A stretch of DNA of 64,000 bases from positions 698,134-762,133 of the forward strand of contig CATQHQ010000001.1 in assembly GCA_958296005.1 (NCBI GenBank), written 5' to 3'. Below, piece by piece: positions 54,853 to 64,000 of this stretch. Every line of letters starts with the position of its first letter. The first letter of the stretch is position 1. The stretch comes from Longimicrobiales bacterium. Its GTDB lineage: Bacteria > Gemmatimonadota > Gemmatimonadetes > Longimicrobiales > Gaopeijiaceae. Under the pieces are notes generated by a model. It did not search any database, was not told the origin of the DNA, and worked only from the letters and a program-made list of their open reading frames with translations. The position numbers and the translations under genes are program-made.

Positions 54853-56493
54853 TCAGAACACCGGCGCCCAGATCCACGTGTCGGACCTGGCCCATGCCTC
54901 CTCGAACCGGGCCTTGGCTTTGTCTGCGGCTTCATCCTTGCCCTGGGCGCGCAGGGCCGCTTCGAGTCCGAAGAGGGACCAGCCGTTGTTGGGGTGGTCT
55001 TCCAGCGCCGCTTCGAACACGGCGGCTGCGTCGGCGTGGCGTTCGACTTCCAGCAGCAGGTTCCCCAGCCAGTGGCGGGCCGAGAAATTGAGGGGCTCGG
55101 GCTCGTCGTAGCGCAGGCCGTCCTCGGTCTCGATCGTTGCCTCCAGCACCGCGACGGCTTCATCGGTCTTGCCTTCGTGGCGAAGGAGCTCGCCTTCGAG
55201 GATGCCGGCCACCACGCCTAGCAGGTCCGCCGCCGAGTGCCCGCGGAAGGTCTCGCTCTCGGGGGTGTCGTCCGCAGCTTTCCGAACCCGCTCCAAGTAG
55301 ACGGACGCCCGTCCCGGATCGTCGGTCCGCAGGTAGGCGTATCCGCGGCTGAAGTCCCAGAAGCCCCGCTGGATGCCGCCCTCCGGGGGATCGTCCAGCT
55401 CCAGGATCTCGTCGAAGCGGCCGAAGCGCAGCAACGTCATCGCCTCGTAGAACCCGCCTCCGGGCACGATCTTGCCGTAGTCCTTGGCGGCCTGCACGGC
55501 GACGGCGCCCTGCCCGTCCATAGAGGCGGCGAAGAGGAGCATGTGGAGGTTGTGGGACGGGTAGATCGCCCACGCTCGGTCGGCGCCGGCCCGCAGGTCG
55601 GTGTGCCAGGCGTCGGTGTTGGCCTCCACGGCGTCGCCCCACCGCCCGATCCGATTGTAGGTGTGGGACGGCATGTGCTGGATGTGGCTGGCACCGGGAA
55701 TCGCCGCGCCCAGGTGGTCGGCGCAGGCTTCCGCCTTGCCGGGCTCGACGGTGGGCTCCGTAGCGTGGACGTACAAGTGGCACGCCCCGGGGTGCACGAT
55801 GCTCCGTTTAAGCACGGCCCCCAGGATCGAGTGGATCTTCTTGACCGCCGGCTTGTCCTTGTCCCACCGCCCCCGCCGGGGTTCCAGCAGCATCAGCGAC
55901 TCGCCGTAGAGCGTGCCCACCTCGAGATCGTCGGGGAAGCGCTCCCACACGTCCGCCATCGCCCGGGAGTAGACCGAGTCCAGGGACTTGCGCGTGGCCT
56001 CGTCCTGCTCCTCCACGTAGCGGACGGCCATCGCCTCGATCAGCGCCGCCTCCACCTCGCTGACCCCGCCCTTTTCGGCGACCTTCTTCGCCATCTGGAT
56101 GTTTTCATACGCCCGGGGCGCGTCGTCGGGACCCATGCCGCCGTTCAGGTACGGTCCCCAAGCCCACGCCTCGCCCCAGAAGCACATTGCACAGCCCGGG
56201 TCCTCCCGTTGGGCTTGGCGGAACGAGCGCGCCGCCCGGAGGGGGGTGAAGGCGTACATCATCTGAAGCCCCTGGTCGAAGTACTTCTGGGCTTGCGCCG
56301 ACTCGGTGGTGATCGGGCGGGTGAGGGGTCCCAGCGCCTCCGGGTAGTACTTGGCCTCTTCGTCGAAGCCGGCCGGGTACTCGGCTTGGTGTCCGTTTTC
56401 TTGGGCGGACGCGGGAGTAGGGAGGGCGGAGATGGAGGTGAGCGCCACGAAGGCGACGATGGCGCGGCAGCGCCGGGTACAGGCCGGGTCCAT
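54853..56493 (-). CDS. Exported TPR-repeat protein
   Basis: A 546-residue protein with a signal peptide (AIVAFVALTSISALPTPASA) and repeated helix-turn-helix TPR-like units, for example ARSFRQAQREDPGCAMCFWG and a C-terminal unit with LGNLLLEVERHADAAAVFEA. Histidine-rich segments (GASHIQHMPSHTYNR, YPSHNLHMLLF) recur in this family. The frame opens 21 codons earlier but ATG 56493 starts the signal peptide. Role unknown, presumably periplasmic scaffolding. Confidence 0.8.
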   Translation of the reverse strand: MDPACTRRCRAIVAFVALTSISALPTPASAQENGHQAEYPAGFDEEAKYYPEALGPLTRPITTESAQAQKYFDQGLQMMYAFTPLRAARSFRQAQREDPGCAMCFWGEAWAWGPYLNGGMGPDDAPRAYENIQMAKKVAEKGGVSEVEAALIEAMAVRYVEEQDEATRKSLDSVYSRAMADVWERFPDDLEVGTLYGESLMLLEPRRGRWDKDKPAVKKIHSILGAVLKRSIVHPGACHLYVHATEPTVEPGKAEACADHLGAAIPGASHIQHMPSHTYNRIGRWGDAVEANTDAWHTDLRAGADRAWAIYPSHNLHMLLFAASMDGQGAVAVQAAKDYGKIVPGGGFYEAMTLLRFGRFDEILELDDPPEGGIQRGFWDFSRGYAYLRTDDPGRASVYLERVRKAADDTPESETFRGHSAADLLGVVAGILEGELLRHEGKTDEAVAVLEATIETEDGLRYDEPEPLNFSARHWLGNLLLEVERHADAAAVFEAALEDHPNNGWSLFGLEAALRAQGKDEAADKAKARFEEAWARSDTWIWAPVF

Positions 56494-56797
56494 GCGGTGA
56501 TCGTCCTCGTCTGCTGGGGAGACAGGTGCGGGCTTCAGGGTTGCGGAACCGTACACGCTCCGACAATGTGCGAAGCGCGTGCGGCCGCCGCCAGGGTTCC
56601 ATGTCCGTCCTGTCCAGCTATTGCGCCGTCCCGTTGCCGCGAGTCGGAGTGGGTGTGCCGGGACCGGGTGCGCCGGTGGTCAAGCCGCTCCGGGCCGCTC
56701 CGGCCGTCCAGGCCGTCCGACGGGGCCGTTTCCCCGCCGGCTGAAGACGCCGAGCCGAACCTTCGTACTTGCCGTAACAACCGCGAACGGAGGGAGC
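56494..56797. other. 304-base intergenic region between divergent genes
   Basis: GC-rich spacer that should carry the promoters of the TPR gene (minus) and the sigma factor operon (plus). Apart from the GGAGGGAG ribosome-binding sequence just before 56798 I see no convincing promoter hexamers, repeat or RNA gene. Confidence 0.4.
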
Positions 56798-57352
56798 TTG
56801 CTTCCCGAACTGGAACGAGAACTGCTACGGAAGTGCCAAGCTGGGGACGCCCGTTTCTTCGAACCGATCGTTCGCGTCTACGAGCAGCCGGGACTTCGGA
56901 TCGCCTTGGGAATGATGGGAAACCACGAGGACGCACAGGACGCGCTTCAGGACGCCTTCGTGAAGACTTGGCAGACGCTGCGCCGCTTCGACCTGAATCG
57001 GAGCTTCGGCCCCTGGTTCTTCCAGATACTGCGGAACCAGTGCCGGGACGCCCTTCGGAGTCGGAAGGCGCGCTTCAGCCGGGAGGTGTTGGACGAACAA
57101 CTGAAGATCGCGCCGGCGAACCGGGAGGACGGGCCGGAGCGGCGTCTCGAGCGCCAGCTCGCCAAGGAACGGCTGTGGGCGGGCTTGGAGAAGCTGAACG
57201 AGGACCACCGGGAGATCATCGTGCTGAAGGAACTCGAGGGCCTTCGCTACGGTGAGATCGCGGGCATATTGAAGATCCCGGAAGGGACGGTGGCCAGTCG
57301 TCTCTTCCATGCCCGTAGGGCCCTGGCCGACGTGTTGCGGGAGACGACATGA
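56798..57352 (+). CDS. ECF RNA polymerase sigma factor
   Basis: A 184-residue sigma-70 family factor with only regions 2 and 4. Region 2: ALGMMGNHEDAQDALQDAFV and SFGPWFFQILRNQCRD; region 4: LNEDHREIIVLKELEGLRYG and EIAGILKIPEGTVASRLFHA. TTG 56798 is preferred because GGAGGGAG precedes it and the domain begins at once (LLPELERELLRKCQAGD). The stop overlaps the anti-sigma gene start (ATGA), the usual arrangement for a sigma/anti-sigma pair. Confidence 0.93.
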   Translation: MLPELERELLRKCQAGDARFFEPIVRVYEQPGLRIALGMMGNHEDAQDALQDAFVKTWQTLRRFDLNRSFGPWFFQILRNQCRDALRSRKARFSREVLDEQLKIAPANREDGPERRLERQLAKERLWAGLEKLNEDHREIIVLKELEGLRYGEIAGILKIPEGTVASRLFHARRALADVLRETT

Positions 57353-57762
57353 CCAGCCACGAAGAACTCATGCGCTTTCTGGACGGCGAAGCCGCGCCCG
57401 AGGAACGGGTCGCCGTGGAGAGTCTCTTGGAGGAGTCCAGCGAACTCCGACGAGAACTGGCCCTCTACCAGTCGATCAAGGACGGGTTCAGGGACATGAC
57501 CTTCGTCCCGCTCGGCGAGGAGTCGGCGTGGGACCGCATACGGAAGCGCGTATCGGCGCCCGTCGGTTGGGTGCTCACGGGGTCGGGGCTGGCGGCGTGG
57601 ATCGGCTACGGCCTATGGGTCGCCTTCAAGTCGCCTGCGGGCATGATCGTCAAGCTTGCCACCGGCGGCGTTGTGATCGGCATTCTCGTCCTCTTGGCCA
57701 GCGTGATCTGGGACCGCTGCAAGGAGTACCGCACCGACCCGTACCGGCACGTCCACCGGTGA
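57349..57762 (+). CDS. Putative membrane anti-sigma factor
   Basis: A 137-residue protein. Its N-terminus EELMRFLDGEAAPEERVAVE resembles the anti-sigma domain that binds ECF factors, but the HxxxCxxC zinc motif is absent. Two hydrophobic segments lie at about residues 76-92 and 100-120. Position right after and overlapping the sigma gene supports the role. Confidence 0.72.
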   Translation: MTSHEELMRFLDGEAAPEERVAVESLLEESSELRRELALYQSIKDGFRDMTFVPLGEESAWDRIRKRVSAPVGWVLTGSGLAAWIGYGLWVAFKSPAGMIVKLATGGVVIGILVLLASVIWDRCKEYRTDPYRHVHR

Positions 57763-58082
57763 TCGTCGCGACGACCGAAGCCGTTGCCGGACACCGAGTC
57801 CGGCGCACGCTGGGGCTGGTGCGCGGCAGTTCGATTCGGGCCCGCCACATTGGCCGGGACCTCATCGCGGGCCTCCGCCACCTCGCCGGCGGCGAGCTCC
57901 ACGAATACACCAAGTTGCTGGCGGAAGCCCGCGAGCAGGCGATCGACCGCATGGTCGCCGAGGCCGAGTCCCTGGGCGCGAACGGCATCTTGGCGGTGCG
58001 CTTCCAGTCCGCCGAAGTGAGCCGCGGCGCCGCCGAGATGGTCTGCTACGGAACCGCCGTGGAGCTCCGGACAGAAGCGTGA
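57759..58082 (+). CDS. YbjQ/UPF0145 family protein
   Basis: A 107-residue protein of the YbjQ (heavy-metal-binding-like) family: VATTEAVAGHRVRRTLGLVRG at the start, then LAEAREQAIDRMVAEAESLG and NGILAVRF. Members assemble into rings; biochemical role unknown. GTG 57759 overlaps the anti-sigma stop, so it is the third gene of the operon. Confidence 0.85.
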   Translation: MIVATTEAVAGHRVRRTLGLVRGSSIRARHIGRDLIAGLRHLAGGELHEYTKLLAEAREQAIDRMVAEAESLGANGILAVRFQSAEVSRGAAEMVCYGTAVELRTEA

Positions 58083-58202
58083 ACTCCCGGTTTCAGAGAG
58101 CGCCTGCGCCGTTGTAGATTGCTCGGGCCGACACAAGCGACCCCGATGATCCGTACTCGGCCGTCTCCACCAGGCCGGACTCCCGAACCGAGGCCACTCG
58201 AT

Positions 58203-59375
58203 ATGACCGTCAGGATTCCCGTCCTCGCCCTCGCCGCCGGCGCGGTTGCCCTTGCCCTGTCCCCGGCACAGCCTGCCCAGGCCCAGTCGGACGCGATGCG
58301 TTCCACCTACCACGACTACCGCGTGGTCACCGTCGCGGACGGACTCGTGCAGCCGTGGTCGATCGCCTTCCTCCCCGGAGGCGACATGCTGGTGACCGAG
58401 CGCCCCGGGCGGCTCCGCATCATCCGCGACGGCGAGCTGCTCGCCCAACCCGTCCCCGGCGTTCCCGAGGTGCTGGCGCGGGGTCAGGGCGGGATGCTCG
58501 AGGTCCTGCCCCACCCGGAGTTCGAGTCGAACCACCTCGTCTACCTGAGCTACTCCAAGCCCATCGGCGACGGAAGCGAGGCGACCACTGCGGTGATCCG
58601 GGGCACGCTCGAAAACGACCGCTTCACTCAGACCGACGAGATCTTCGAAGCGGTCTCCCGAGGGGCGGGGCACTACGGCTGCAAGCTGGCGTTCGACGCC
58701 GACGGCTACCTGTGGCTGACCGTAGGCGATCGCCAGGTGCCGCCCCGGGGGGACCTGCACGCGCACCCGGCCCAGGACGTGTCGAACCACCACGGCGTCG
58801 TCGTTCGGCTCCACGACGATGGTCGGGTCCCGGAAGACAATCCGTTCGTGGGACGGGACGGCGCTCGGCCCGAGACGTGGAGCTACGGCCACCGGAACCC
58901 GCAGGGGCTGGCGGTCCACCCCGAGACCGACGCGATCTGGATCACGGAGCACGGTCCTAGGGGCGGCGACGAGGTGAACGTCCCGGATGCCGGAAGGAAC
59001 TACGGCTGGCCGGTGATCGGCTACGGCGTCAACTATCGCGGCGGAACCACCATTCACGAAGCCACCCACGCAGAGGGCATGGAGCAGCCCGTGCACGTCT
59101 GGGTGCCGTCGATCGGCACGTCCGGGCTCATGTTCTACACGGGCGACAAGTTCCCCCACTGGCAGGGCGCCCTCTTTGCCGGCGGCTTGTCGGGGCAGCG
59201 CCTGGAGCGGCTCACTGTGGAGGACGGGCAGGTCACGTCGGTGGAGACGCTGCTGCGCGGCATGGGGCGCGTCCGCGACGTGCGGCAGGGACCCGACGGC
59301 TACATCTACGTGGCGATCTCCAGCCGCGAAGGGGGCGAAGGTTCGCCGATCGTGCGGCTGGAACCGGCGGGGTAG
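58203..59375 (+). CDS. PQQ-dependent aldose sugar dehydrogenase (YliI/Asd-like)
   Basis: A 390-residue exported protein: signal peptide MTVRIPVLALAAGAVALALS then a six-bladed propeller. Family signatures are VQPWSIAFLPGGDMLVTERP, QGGMLEVLPHPEF, the catalytic-site area SYGHRNPQGLAVHP and EHGPRGGDEVN. These enzymes oxidise sugars in the periplasm using pyrroloquinoline quinone. I prefer ATG 58203 to the upstream in-frame start at 58119 because the signal peptide begins there. Confidence 0.9.
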   Translation: MTVRIPVLALAAGAVALALSPAQPAQAQSDAMRSTYHDYRVVTVADGLVQPWSIAFLPGGDMLVTERPGRLRIIRDGELLAQPVPGVPEVLARGQGGMLEVLPHPEFESNHLVYLSYSKPIGDGSEATTAVIRGTLENDRFTQTDEIFEAVSRGAGHYGCKLAFDADGYLWLTVGDRQVPPRGDLHAHPAQDVSNHHGVVVRLHDDGRVPEDNPFVGRDGARPETWSYGHRNPQGLAVHPETDAIWITEHGPRGGDEVNVPDAGRNYGWPVIGYGVNYRGGTTIHEATHAEGMEQPVHVWVPSIGTSGLMFYTGDKFPHWQGALFAGGLSGQRLERLTVEDGQVTSVETLLRGMGRVRDVRQGPDGYIYVAISSREGGEGSPIVRLEPAG

Positions 59376-59396
59376 GCTGGGCGCCGGGTCTTATCG

Positions 59397-60173
59397 CTAG
59401 TCGCTGCGACCCGCGTCCGCTTCCAGCCTCGCGACGTAGTTCCGCACCTGGTACCCGACGGAGCGCACCAGCCGCGCTTCGTGGGCGTCCAGGGTCGTGC
59501 GCCCGAAGACGGTCCGCAGCACCCGCATCACGCTCTCGGCCTTGCGGGACTTGAAGAAGTCGATGCGGTGCAGGCCCGCCTCCAGCGCATCGTACATCTC
59601 GTCGAGCTCGGCGACGGAGGCCGGACCCAGCGAGCGCTTCCCGGGCGGCAGCGCCTCGGTTCCGCCGCCCCCGGCGAGAAGAAGCTCGTAGGCGACCAGC
59701 AGCACCGCCTGGGCCAAGTTCAGGGAGGAGTAGCCGGGCGCCGTGGGCGCCACCACCACGTCGTGGCAGCGGTCCAGGTCCTCGTTCGAGAGCCCCCGGT
59801 CCTCCCGGCCGAAGACCAGCGCCACGTTCCCGTCGCGAGCCCGTCGAAGGATCTTGGGCGCCAGCTCTCGGGGGCGGTGGTAGTTGCGCCGCGCCGTCCG
59901 GGGCCGGGCGGAGGCGCCGACGACGTAGGTGGCGCCGGCCAGCGCCTCCTCCAGGGTTGCCGTCTGCCGAATCCGGTCCACCACCCCGTGGGTGCGGTGG
60001 GCGATCCCCGTGATCCGCCACGGGTCGACGTGGGCCGGGTCGACCAAGGTCAGCCGCTCCAAGCCCATGTTGGCCATCGCCCGCACCACCCCGGCGATGT
60101 TCACCACGTCCTGCGGCTGATGAAGCACGACGAAGAGACCGGTCCGGCCTTGCGGGGCGCCGCTGCCCGTCAC
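59397..60173 (-). CDS. TrmH/SpoU-family RNA methyltransferase (TrmJ-like)
   Basis: A 258-residue SPOUT methylase: VVLHQPQDVVNIAGVVRAMA at the N-terminus, VALVFGREDRGLSNEDLDRC as the cofactor knot motif and PGYSSLNLAQAVLLVAYELL. The C-terminal extension agrees with TrmJ, which 2'-O-methylates tRNA position 32, but 23S-rRNA-type activity cannot be excluded. GTG 60173 overlaps the stop of the MFS gene. Confidence 0.88.
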   Translation of the reverse strand: MTGSGAPQGRTGLFVVLHQPQDVVNIAGVVRAMANMGLERLTLVDPAHVDPWRITGIAHRTHGVVDRIRQTATLEEALAGATYVVGASARPRTARRNYHRPRELAPKILRRARDGNVALVFGREDRGLSNEDLDRCHDVVVAPTAPGYSSLNLAQAVLLVAYELLLAGGGGTEALPPGKRSLGPASVAELDEMYDALEAGLHRIDFFKSRKAESVMRVLRTVFGRTTLDAHEARLVRSVGYQVRNYVARLEADAGRSD

Positions 60174-61390
60174 GGCTCCGACTCCGACTCCGACTCCGAC
60201 TCTGGATCGGCTTTCGGCTGCGCCAAACGCGCCGACACCAACGCGCCCGCCAGAACCAGCGCCGCCCCGGCGAGGTAGGGCAGCCCGAGGCGCACGTCGA
60301 ACAACCTCCCGGCAAGCGTCGGTCCGAGGACCCGGGCCAGCGACCCGACGCTCTGTCCTACCCCCAGCACCGCGCCCTGGCGCTCCGGGTGCGCCGCCCG
60401 GGAAAGAAGGCCCAGCACGCTGGGGATCGCGCCCCCGTAGCCGATGCCCACGAGCGCCAGCCCAGCGAGCAGCACCGAAGGCGTGGGCGACCACCCCACA
60501 GCCAGCAGGCCCAGCGCGAAGGGGAGCGCGCTCCCGAGCAGCAGCCGGCGCTCGCCGGTGCGCGGCGCGACCCGCCGCACGAGCCCCCCTTGCACCACCG
60601 CCGAGACGACCCCCAGCAACGCGAACAGCAGGCCGGCCTGCCGCGCCCCCATGCCGAAGCGCTCCAGCGCCAGGAGGGAGAGCGTCGGCTGGAGGGCCGA
60701 GAACGCCATCGTGATGCACAGGTAGCCGCCCAAGACGAGACGGATCTGGCGAGACGCAGCCGCCTCCCTCAGGGCGGCGCGGACCGCAAAGCGCGGGGTC
60801 GGAGCGTCCTTCCCCGGCACGCGGGACTCGGGCAGCCAGAGCAGCGCCGCAAGCGCATTGGCCAAGCAGAGGACGGCGGCGACGTACCCGGGAGCGGCGG
60901 GCGAACCGGGCGACGCCCCGGCCAGGAACGCACCCAGCGCCGGGCCGATCACGAACCCGAGGCCGAACGCCGCTCCGATGAGCCCCATGTTCCCGGTCCG
61001 CCGGGAAGGGGGCGTCGCGTCCGCGATGTACGCCTGGGCCACTGGAATCGTCGAGCCGCCGATCCCGCCGACGATCCGAGAGGCGAAGAGCACGGCCAGG
61101 GAGTCGGCCTGCGCGAACACCACGTAGGCCGCGCTGCTTCCCAGCAGTCCGAGAACGAGCACCGGCCGCCGCCCGATCCGGTCGGACAGGCGACCCCACA
61201 ACGGTGCCATCCCCAGCTGCACCAGCGAGTACACGGCGACGAGAAGCCCGACCTGAAGCCCGCTGGCACCGAAGCCTTCTGCGTAGAGCGGGAGCAGGGG
61301 CAGGACGATCCCGAACCCGATCAGATCGACGAGCACCGCCAGAAAGAGAAGGCCGAGCCGCCCCGGGCGGTGGGGAGTCGGGTGCGTCAC
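60170..61390 (-). CDS. MFS efflux transporter (TetA-like)
   Basis: A 406-residue, 12-helix transporter. The loop 2-3 motif GRLSDRIGRRPVL and RIVGGIGGSTIPVAQAYIAD are typical of drug/H+ antiporters such as TetA. The cytosolic C-terminus ends in a Ser-Glu dipeptide repeat coded by a hexamer repeat. Substrate unknown. Start GTG 61390. Confidence 0.9.
   Translation of the reverse strand: MTHPTPHRPGRLGLLFLAVLVDLIGFGIVLPLLPLYAEGFGASGLQVGLLVAVYSLVQLGMAPLWGRLSDRIGRRPVLVLGLLGSSAAYVVFAQADSLAVLFASRIVGGIGGSTIPVAQAYIADATPPSRRTGNMGLIGAAFGLGFVIGPALGAFLAGASPGSPAAPGYVAAVLCLANALAALLWLPESRVPGKDAPTPRFAVRAALREAAASRQIRLVLGGYLCITMAFSALQPTLSLLALERFGMGARQAGLLFALLGVVSAVVQGGLVRRVAPRTGERRLLLGSALPFALGLLAVGWSPTPSVLLAGLALVGIGYGGAIPSVLGLLSRAAHPERQGAVLGVGQSVGSLARVLGPTLAGRLFDVRLGLPYLAGAALVLAGALVSARLAQPKADPESESESESEP
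60177..60200. repeat. Hexanucleotide repeat TCCGAC x4
   Basis: Four perfect copies plus an imperfect one, coding the alternating Glu-Ser tail of the MFS protein. Slippage would change the number of dipeptides without breaking the frame. Confidence 0.85.
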
Positions 61391-61408
61391 GGTAGGTTGC
61401 CGGTACGG

Positions 61409-61597
61409 CTAGGCGTCGTCGTCCTCGACGTCTTCGGAATCGCTCCGGCGACCGGCCCGTCCAGCTTGGATCGACCCCTTGAAGTTGCGGATCCCGGAAC
61501 CCAGCCCCCGCGCGATCTCGGGAATGCGCTTGGCGCCGAAAAGCAGCACGAGGACCGCAAGCACGAAGACGATCTCGCCTATGCCGATCGAAGGCAT
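61409..61597 (-). CDS. tatA: Twin-arginine translocase TatA/TatE family protein
   Basis: A 62-residue protein: GIGEIVFVLAVLVLLFGAKR is the membrane helix with the FG hinge, followed by an amphipathic helix (IPEIARGLGSGIRNF) and an acidic tail. It forms the pore for folded-protein export. No tatB or tatC is adjacent. Confidence 0.92.
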   Translation of the reverse strand: MPSIGIGEIVFVLAVLVLLFGAKRIPEIARGLGSGIRNFKGSIQAGRAGRRSDSEDVEDDDA

Positions 61598-61612
61598 GGT
61601 CCCTCCTCTCTG

Positions 61613-62776
<1,164 letters not shown>

Positions 62777-62952
62777 GGCTCCTCCTTCGTGTTCGGACGA
62801 CCCTGGGCGGGAAGGACCGGCCGCCTGAGCGCCTAAGTCGCAGGGTTCCCAATCTAACCCGCCGGGCCGGGTTGACGCATCCGCTCCATGCGCCTTTATA
62901 TATTCCCCCGTTTGGAGCAAGTTCCGGCGGCACCCCCCATGCGGAGACGGCG

Positions 62953-63342
62953 ATGTCCCACATTCCCGAAGGACTGCGGTACACCACGGAGCACGAGTAC
63001 CTCAAGGAAGCCGACGAAGAGGGCGTCTACTTCGTCGGGATCACCGACTACGCCCAGGGCGAGCTGGGCGACGTGGTGTACGTGGAGCTTCCGGAGCCCG
63101 GCAACATCTTCGGCGCGATGGAGACCTTCGGCACGATCGAGGCCGTCAAGGCGGTCACCGACCTCTACTGCCCTCTCGCCGGCGAGGTGGTGGCCGTCAA
63201 CGCGGGGCTGGACGACGACCCCGCCGTGGTGAACTCGGACCCCTACGGCGAGGGGTGGATGATCAAATTGCGGCTGGACGACCCCTCGGAGGCGGAGAAG
63301 CTGATGGACGAAGCCGCCTACGAGGTGCACGTCAGCGAGTAG
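62953..63342 (+). CDS. gcvH: Glycine cleavage system H protein
   Basis: A 129-residue lipoyl carrier that shuttles the aminomethyl group between P and T proteins. Lipoylation site is Lys66 in [16 protein letters not shown]. It starts [20 protein letters not shown], the family N-terminus. GGAGACGG lies before ATG 62953. Followed by gcvP after 20 bases. Confidence 0.97.
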   Translation: MSHIPEGLRYTTEHEYLKEADEEGVYFVGITDYAQGELGDVVYVELPEPGNIFGAMETFGTIEAVKAVTDLYCPLAGEVVAVNAGLDDDPAVVNSDPYGEGWMIKLRLDDPSEAEKLMDEAAYEVHVSE

Positions 63343-63362
63343 CGGGAGCCTTCGAAACGGCC

Positions 63363-64000
63363 ATGTCCATAAACCATCATCCCGATTTCCTGGCCCGCCA
63401 TCTGGGCCCCAGCCCCGACGACGTGCAGGAGATGCTGGACGCAGTGGGCCAGCAGACTCTTGACGGACTCATGCAGGAGACGGTTCCTGCCTCGATCCGC
63501 CTGGGGCGACCTCTCCGGCTTCCCGACGCCGTGCCCGAAGCCGAGCTGATCGACCGCCTGCGGGGGATCGCGTCGGAGAACGAACTCTGGCGCAGCTACC
63601 TCGGCATGGGGTACTCGGGGACGATCACCCCCGGCGTGATCCAGCGGAACATCCTGGAGAACCCGGGCTGGTACACCCAGTACACGCCGTACCAGGCCGA
63701 GATATCGCAGGGGCGCTTGGAGGCCCTCCTGAACTTCCAGACCGCCATCATAGACCTGACTGGGATGGACATCGCCAACGCCTCGCTGCTGGACGAGGCG
63801 ACCGCGGCGGCGGAGGCGATGTCGATGCTCTACGGAAGCGGGCGGAAGCGCAGGGGGCACGTCTTCCTCGTGGCCGACGACTGCCACCCCCAGACGATCG
63901 GCGTCGTCGCCACTCGGTCGGCGCCCCTGGGGATCGAGGTGCGGATCGGTCCCAGCCGGGACTTCGCGTTCGACGACTCCGTTTTCGGCGCCCTCGTCCA
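63363..64000 (+). CDS. gcvP: Glycine dehydrogenase (P protein), N-terminal part, cut by window edge
   Basis: The frame is open from ATG 63363 to the last base. It reads [19 protein letters not shown] at the N-terminus, then [20 protein letters not shown] and [19 protein letters not shown]. These match PLP-dependent glycine decarboxylase, which releases CO2 from glycine and loads H protein. The ARHLGP opening favours a single-chain GcvP over a split GcvPA, but the end is outside the window. Confidence 0.95.
   Translation, partial: MSINHHPDFLARHLGPSPDDVQEMLDAVGQQTLDGLMQETVPASIRLGRPLRLPDAVPEAELIDRLRGIASENELWRSYLGMGYSGTITPGVIQRNILENPGWYTQYTPYQAEISQGRLEALLNFQTAIIDLTGMDIANASLLDEATAAAEAMSMLYGSGRKRRGHVFLVADDCHPQTIGVVATRSAPLGIEVRIGPSRDFAFDDSVFGALV

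Overview
The window is a gene-dense, GC-rich stretch with no rRNA, tRNA or CRISPR array visible. Gene content (SUF operon without IscS-type genes, Lon, SelD, BNR-repeat sortilin-like exoprotein, N-acyl-D-amino-acid deacylase lipoprotein, PQQ sugar dehydrogenase, many GTG/TTG starts and ATGA/GTGA overlaps) fits a Gemmatimonadota-like or related soil/marine bacterium. That placement is an inference from style, not from a marker gene tree.

Layout. 1-5.6 kb: rplS (cut by the left edge), a NUDIX hydrolase coupled to a gamma-glutamyltransferase, and lon with an Ala/Glu-rich insert. 5.6-12.5 kb: selD, whose real reading frame contains an in-frame UGA read as selenocysteine, preceded by a giant lipoprotein made of five fused periplasmic-binding domains. 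12.7-18.5 kb: DinB-like protein, two SGNH hydrolase paralogues and a GT2 glycosyltransferase, scrambled by a roughly 3.9 kb tandem duplication that produced a chimeric binding-domain/glycosyltransferase ORF. 18.5-23.5 kb: a 1085-residue BNR-repeat protein, then diaminopropionate ammonia-lyase coupled to an OsmC-family protein with a second in-frame UGA (selenocysteine). 23.7-27 kb: msrA, a voltage-gated K+ channel with a zinc-ribbon tail, a DUF1707 protein, DoxX and a bacilliredoxin. 27.1-32.5 kb: a coupled operon for a 4-hydroxybenzoyl-CoA-reductase-like molybdoenzyme with a DUF1460 amidase in its middle. 32.5-36.8 kb: fadI, an alcohol dehydrogenase and a D-aminoacylase lipoprotein.

37.0-42.4 kb: a two-gene cassette, an AAA/DUF4143 ATPase translationally coupled to a 1371-residue NACHT-like NTPase with a C-terminal PD-(D/E)XK motif, behind an AT-rich promoter/palindrome. 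This is my best candidate for an undescribed defence-type system. 42.4-48.2 kb: an AMIN-like lipoprotein and the sufCBD-Rieske-sufS operon. 48.4-54.8 kb: a patatin and a second defence-like set (adenine methylase, Hsp70-like ATPase, SNF2 helicase). 54.9-59.4 kb: TPR exoprotein, ECF sigma/anti-sigma/YbjQ operon and PQQ sugar dehydrogenase. 59.4-64 kb: TrmH-type methyltransferase, MFS transporter, tatA, acyl-CoA dehydrogenase, gcvH and the start of gcvP.

The two UGA-containing genes show that this genome very probably decodes selenocysteine: SelD makes selenophosphate for the pathway of which it is itself a product. SelA, SelB and tRNA-Sec are not in the window.
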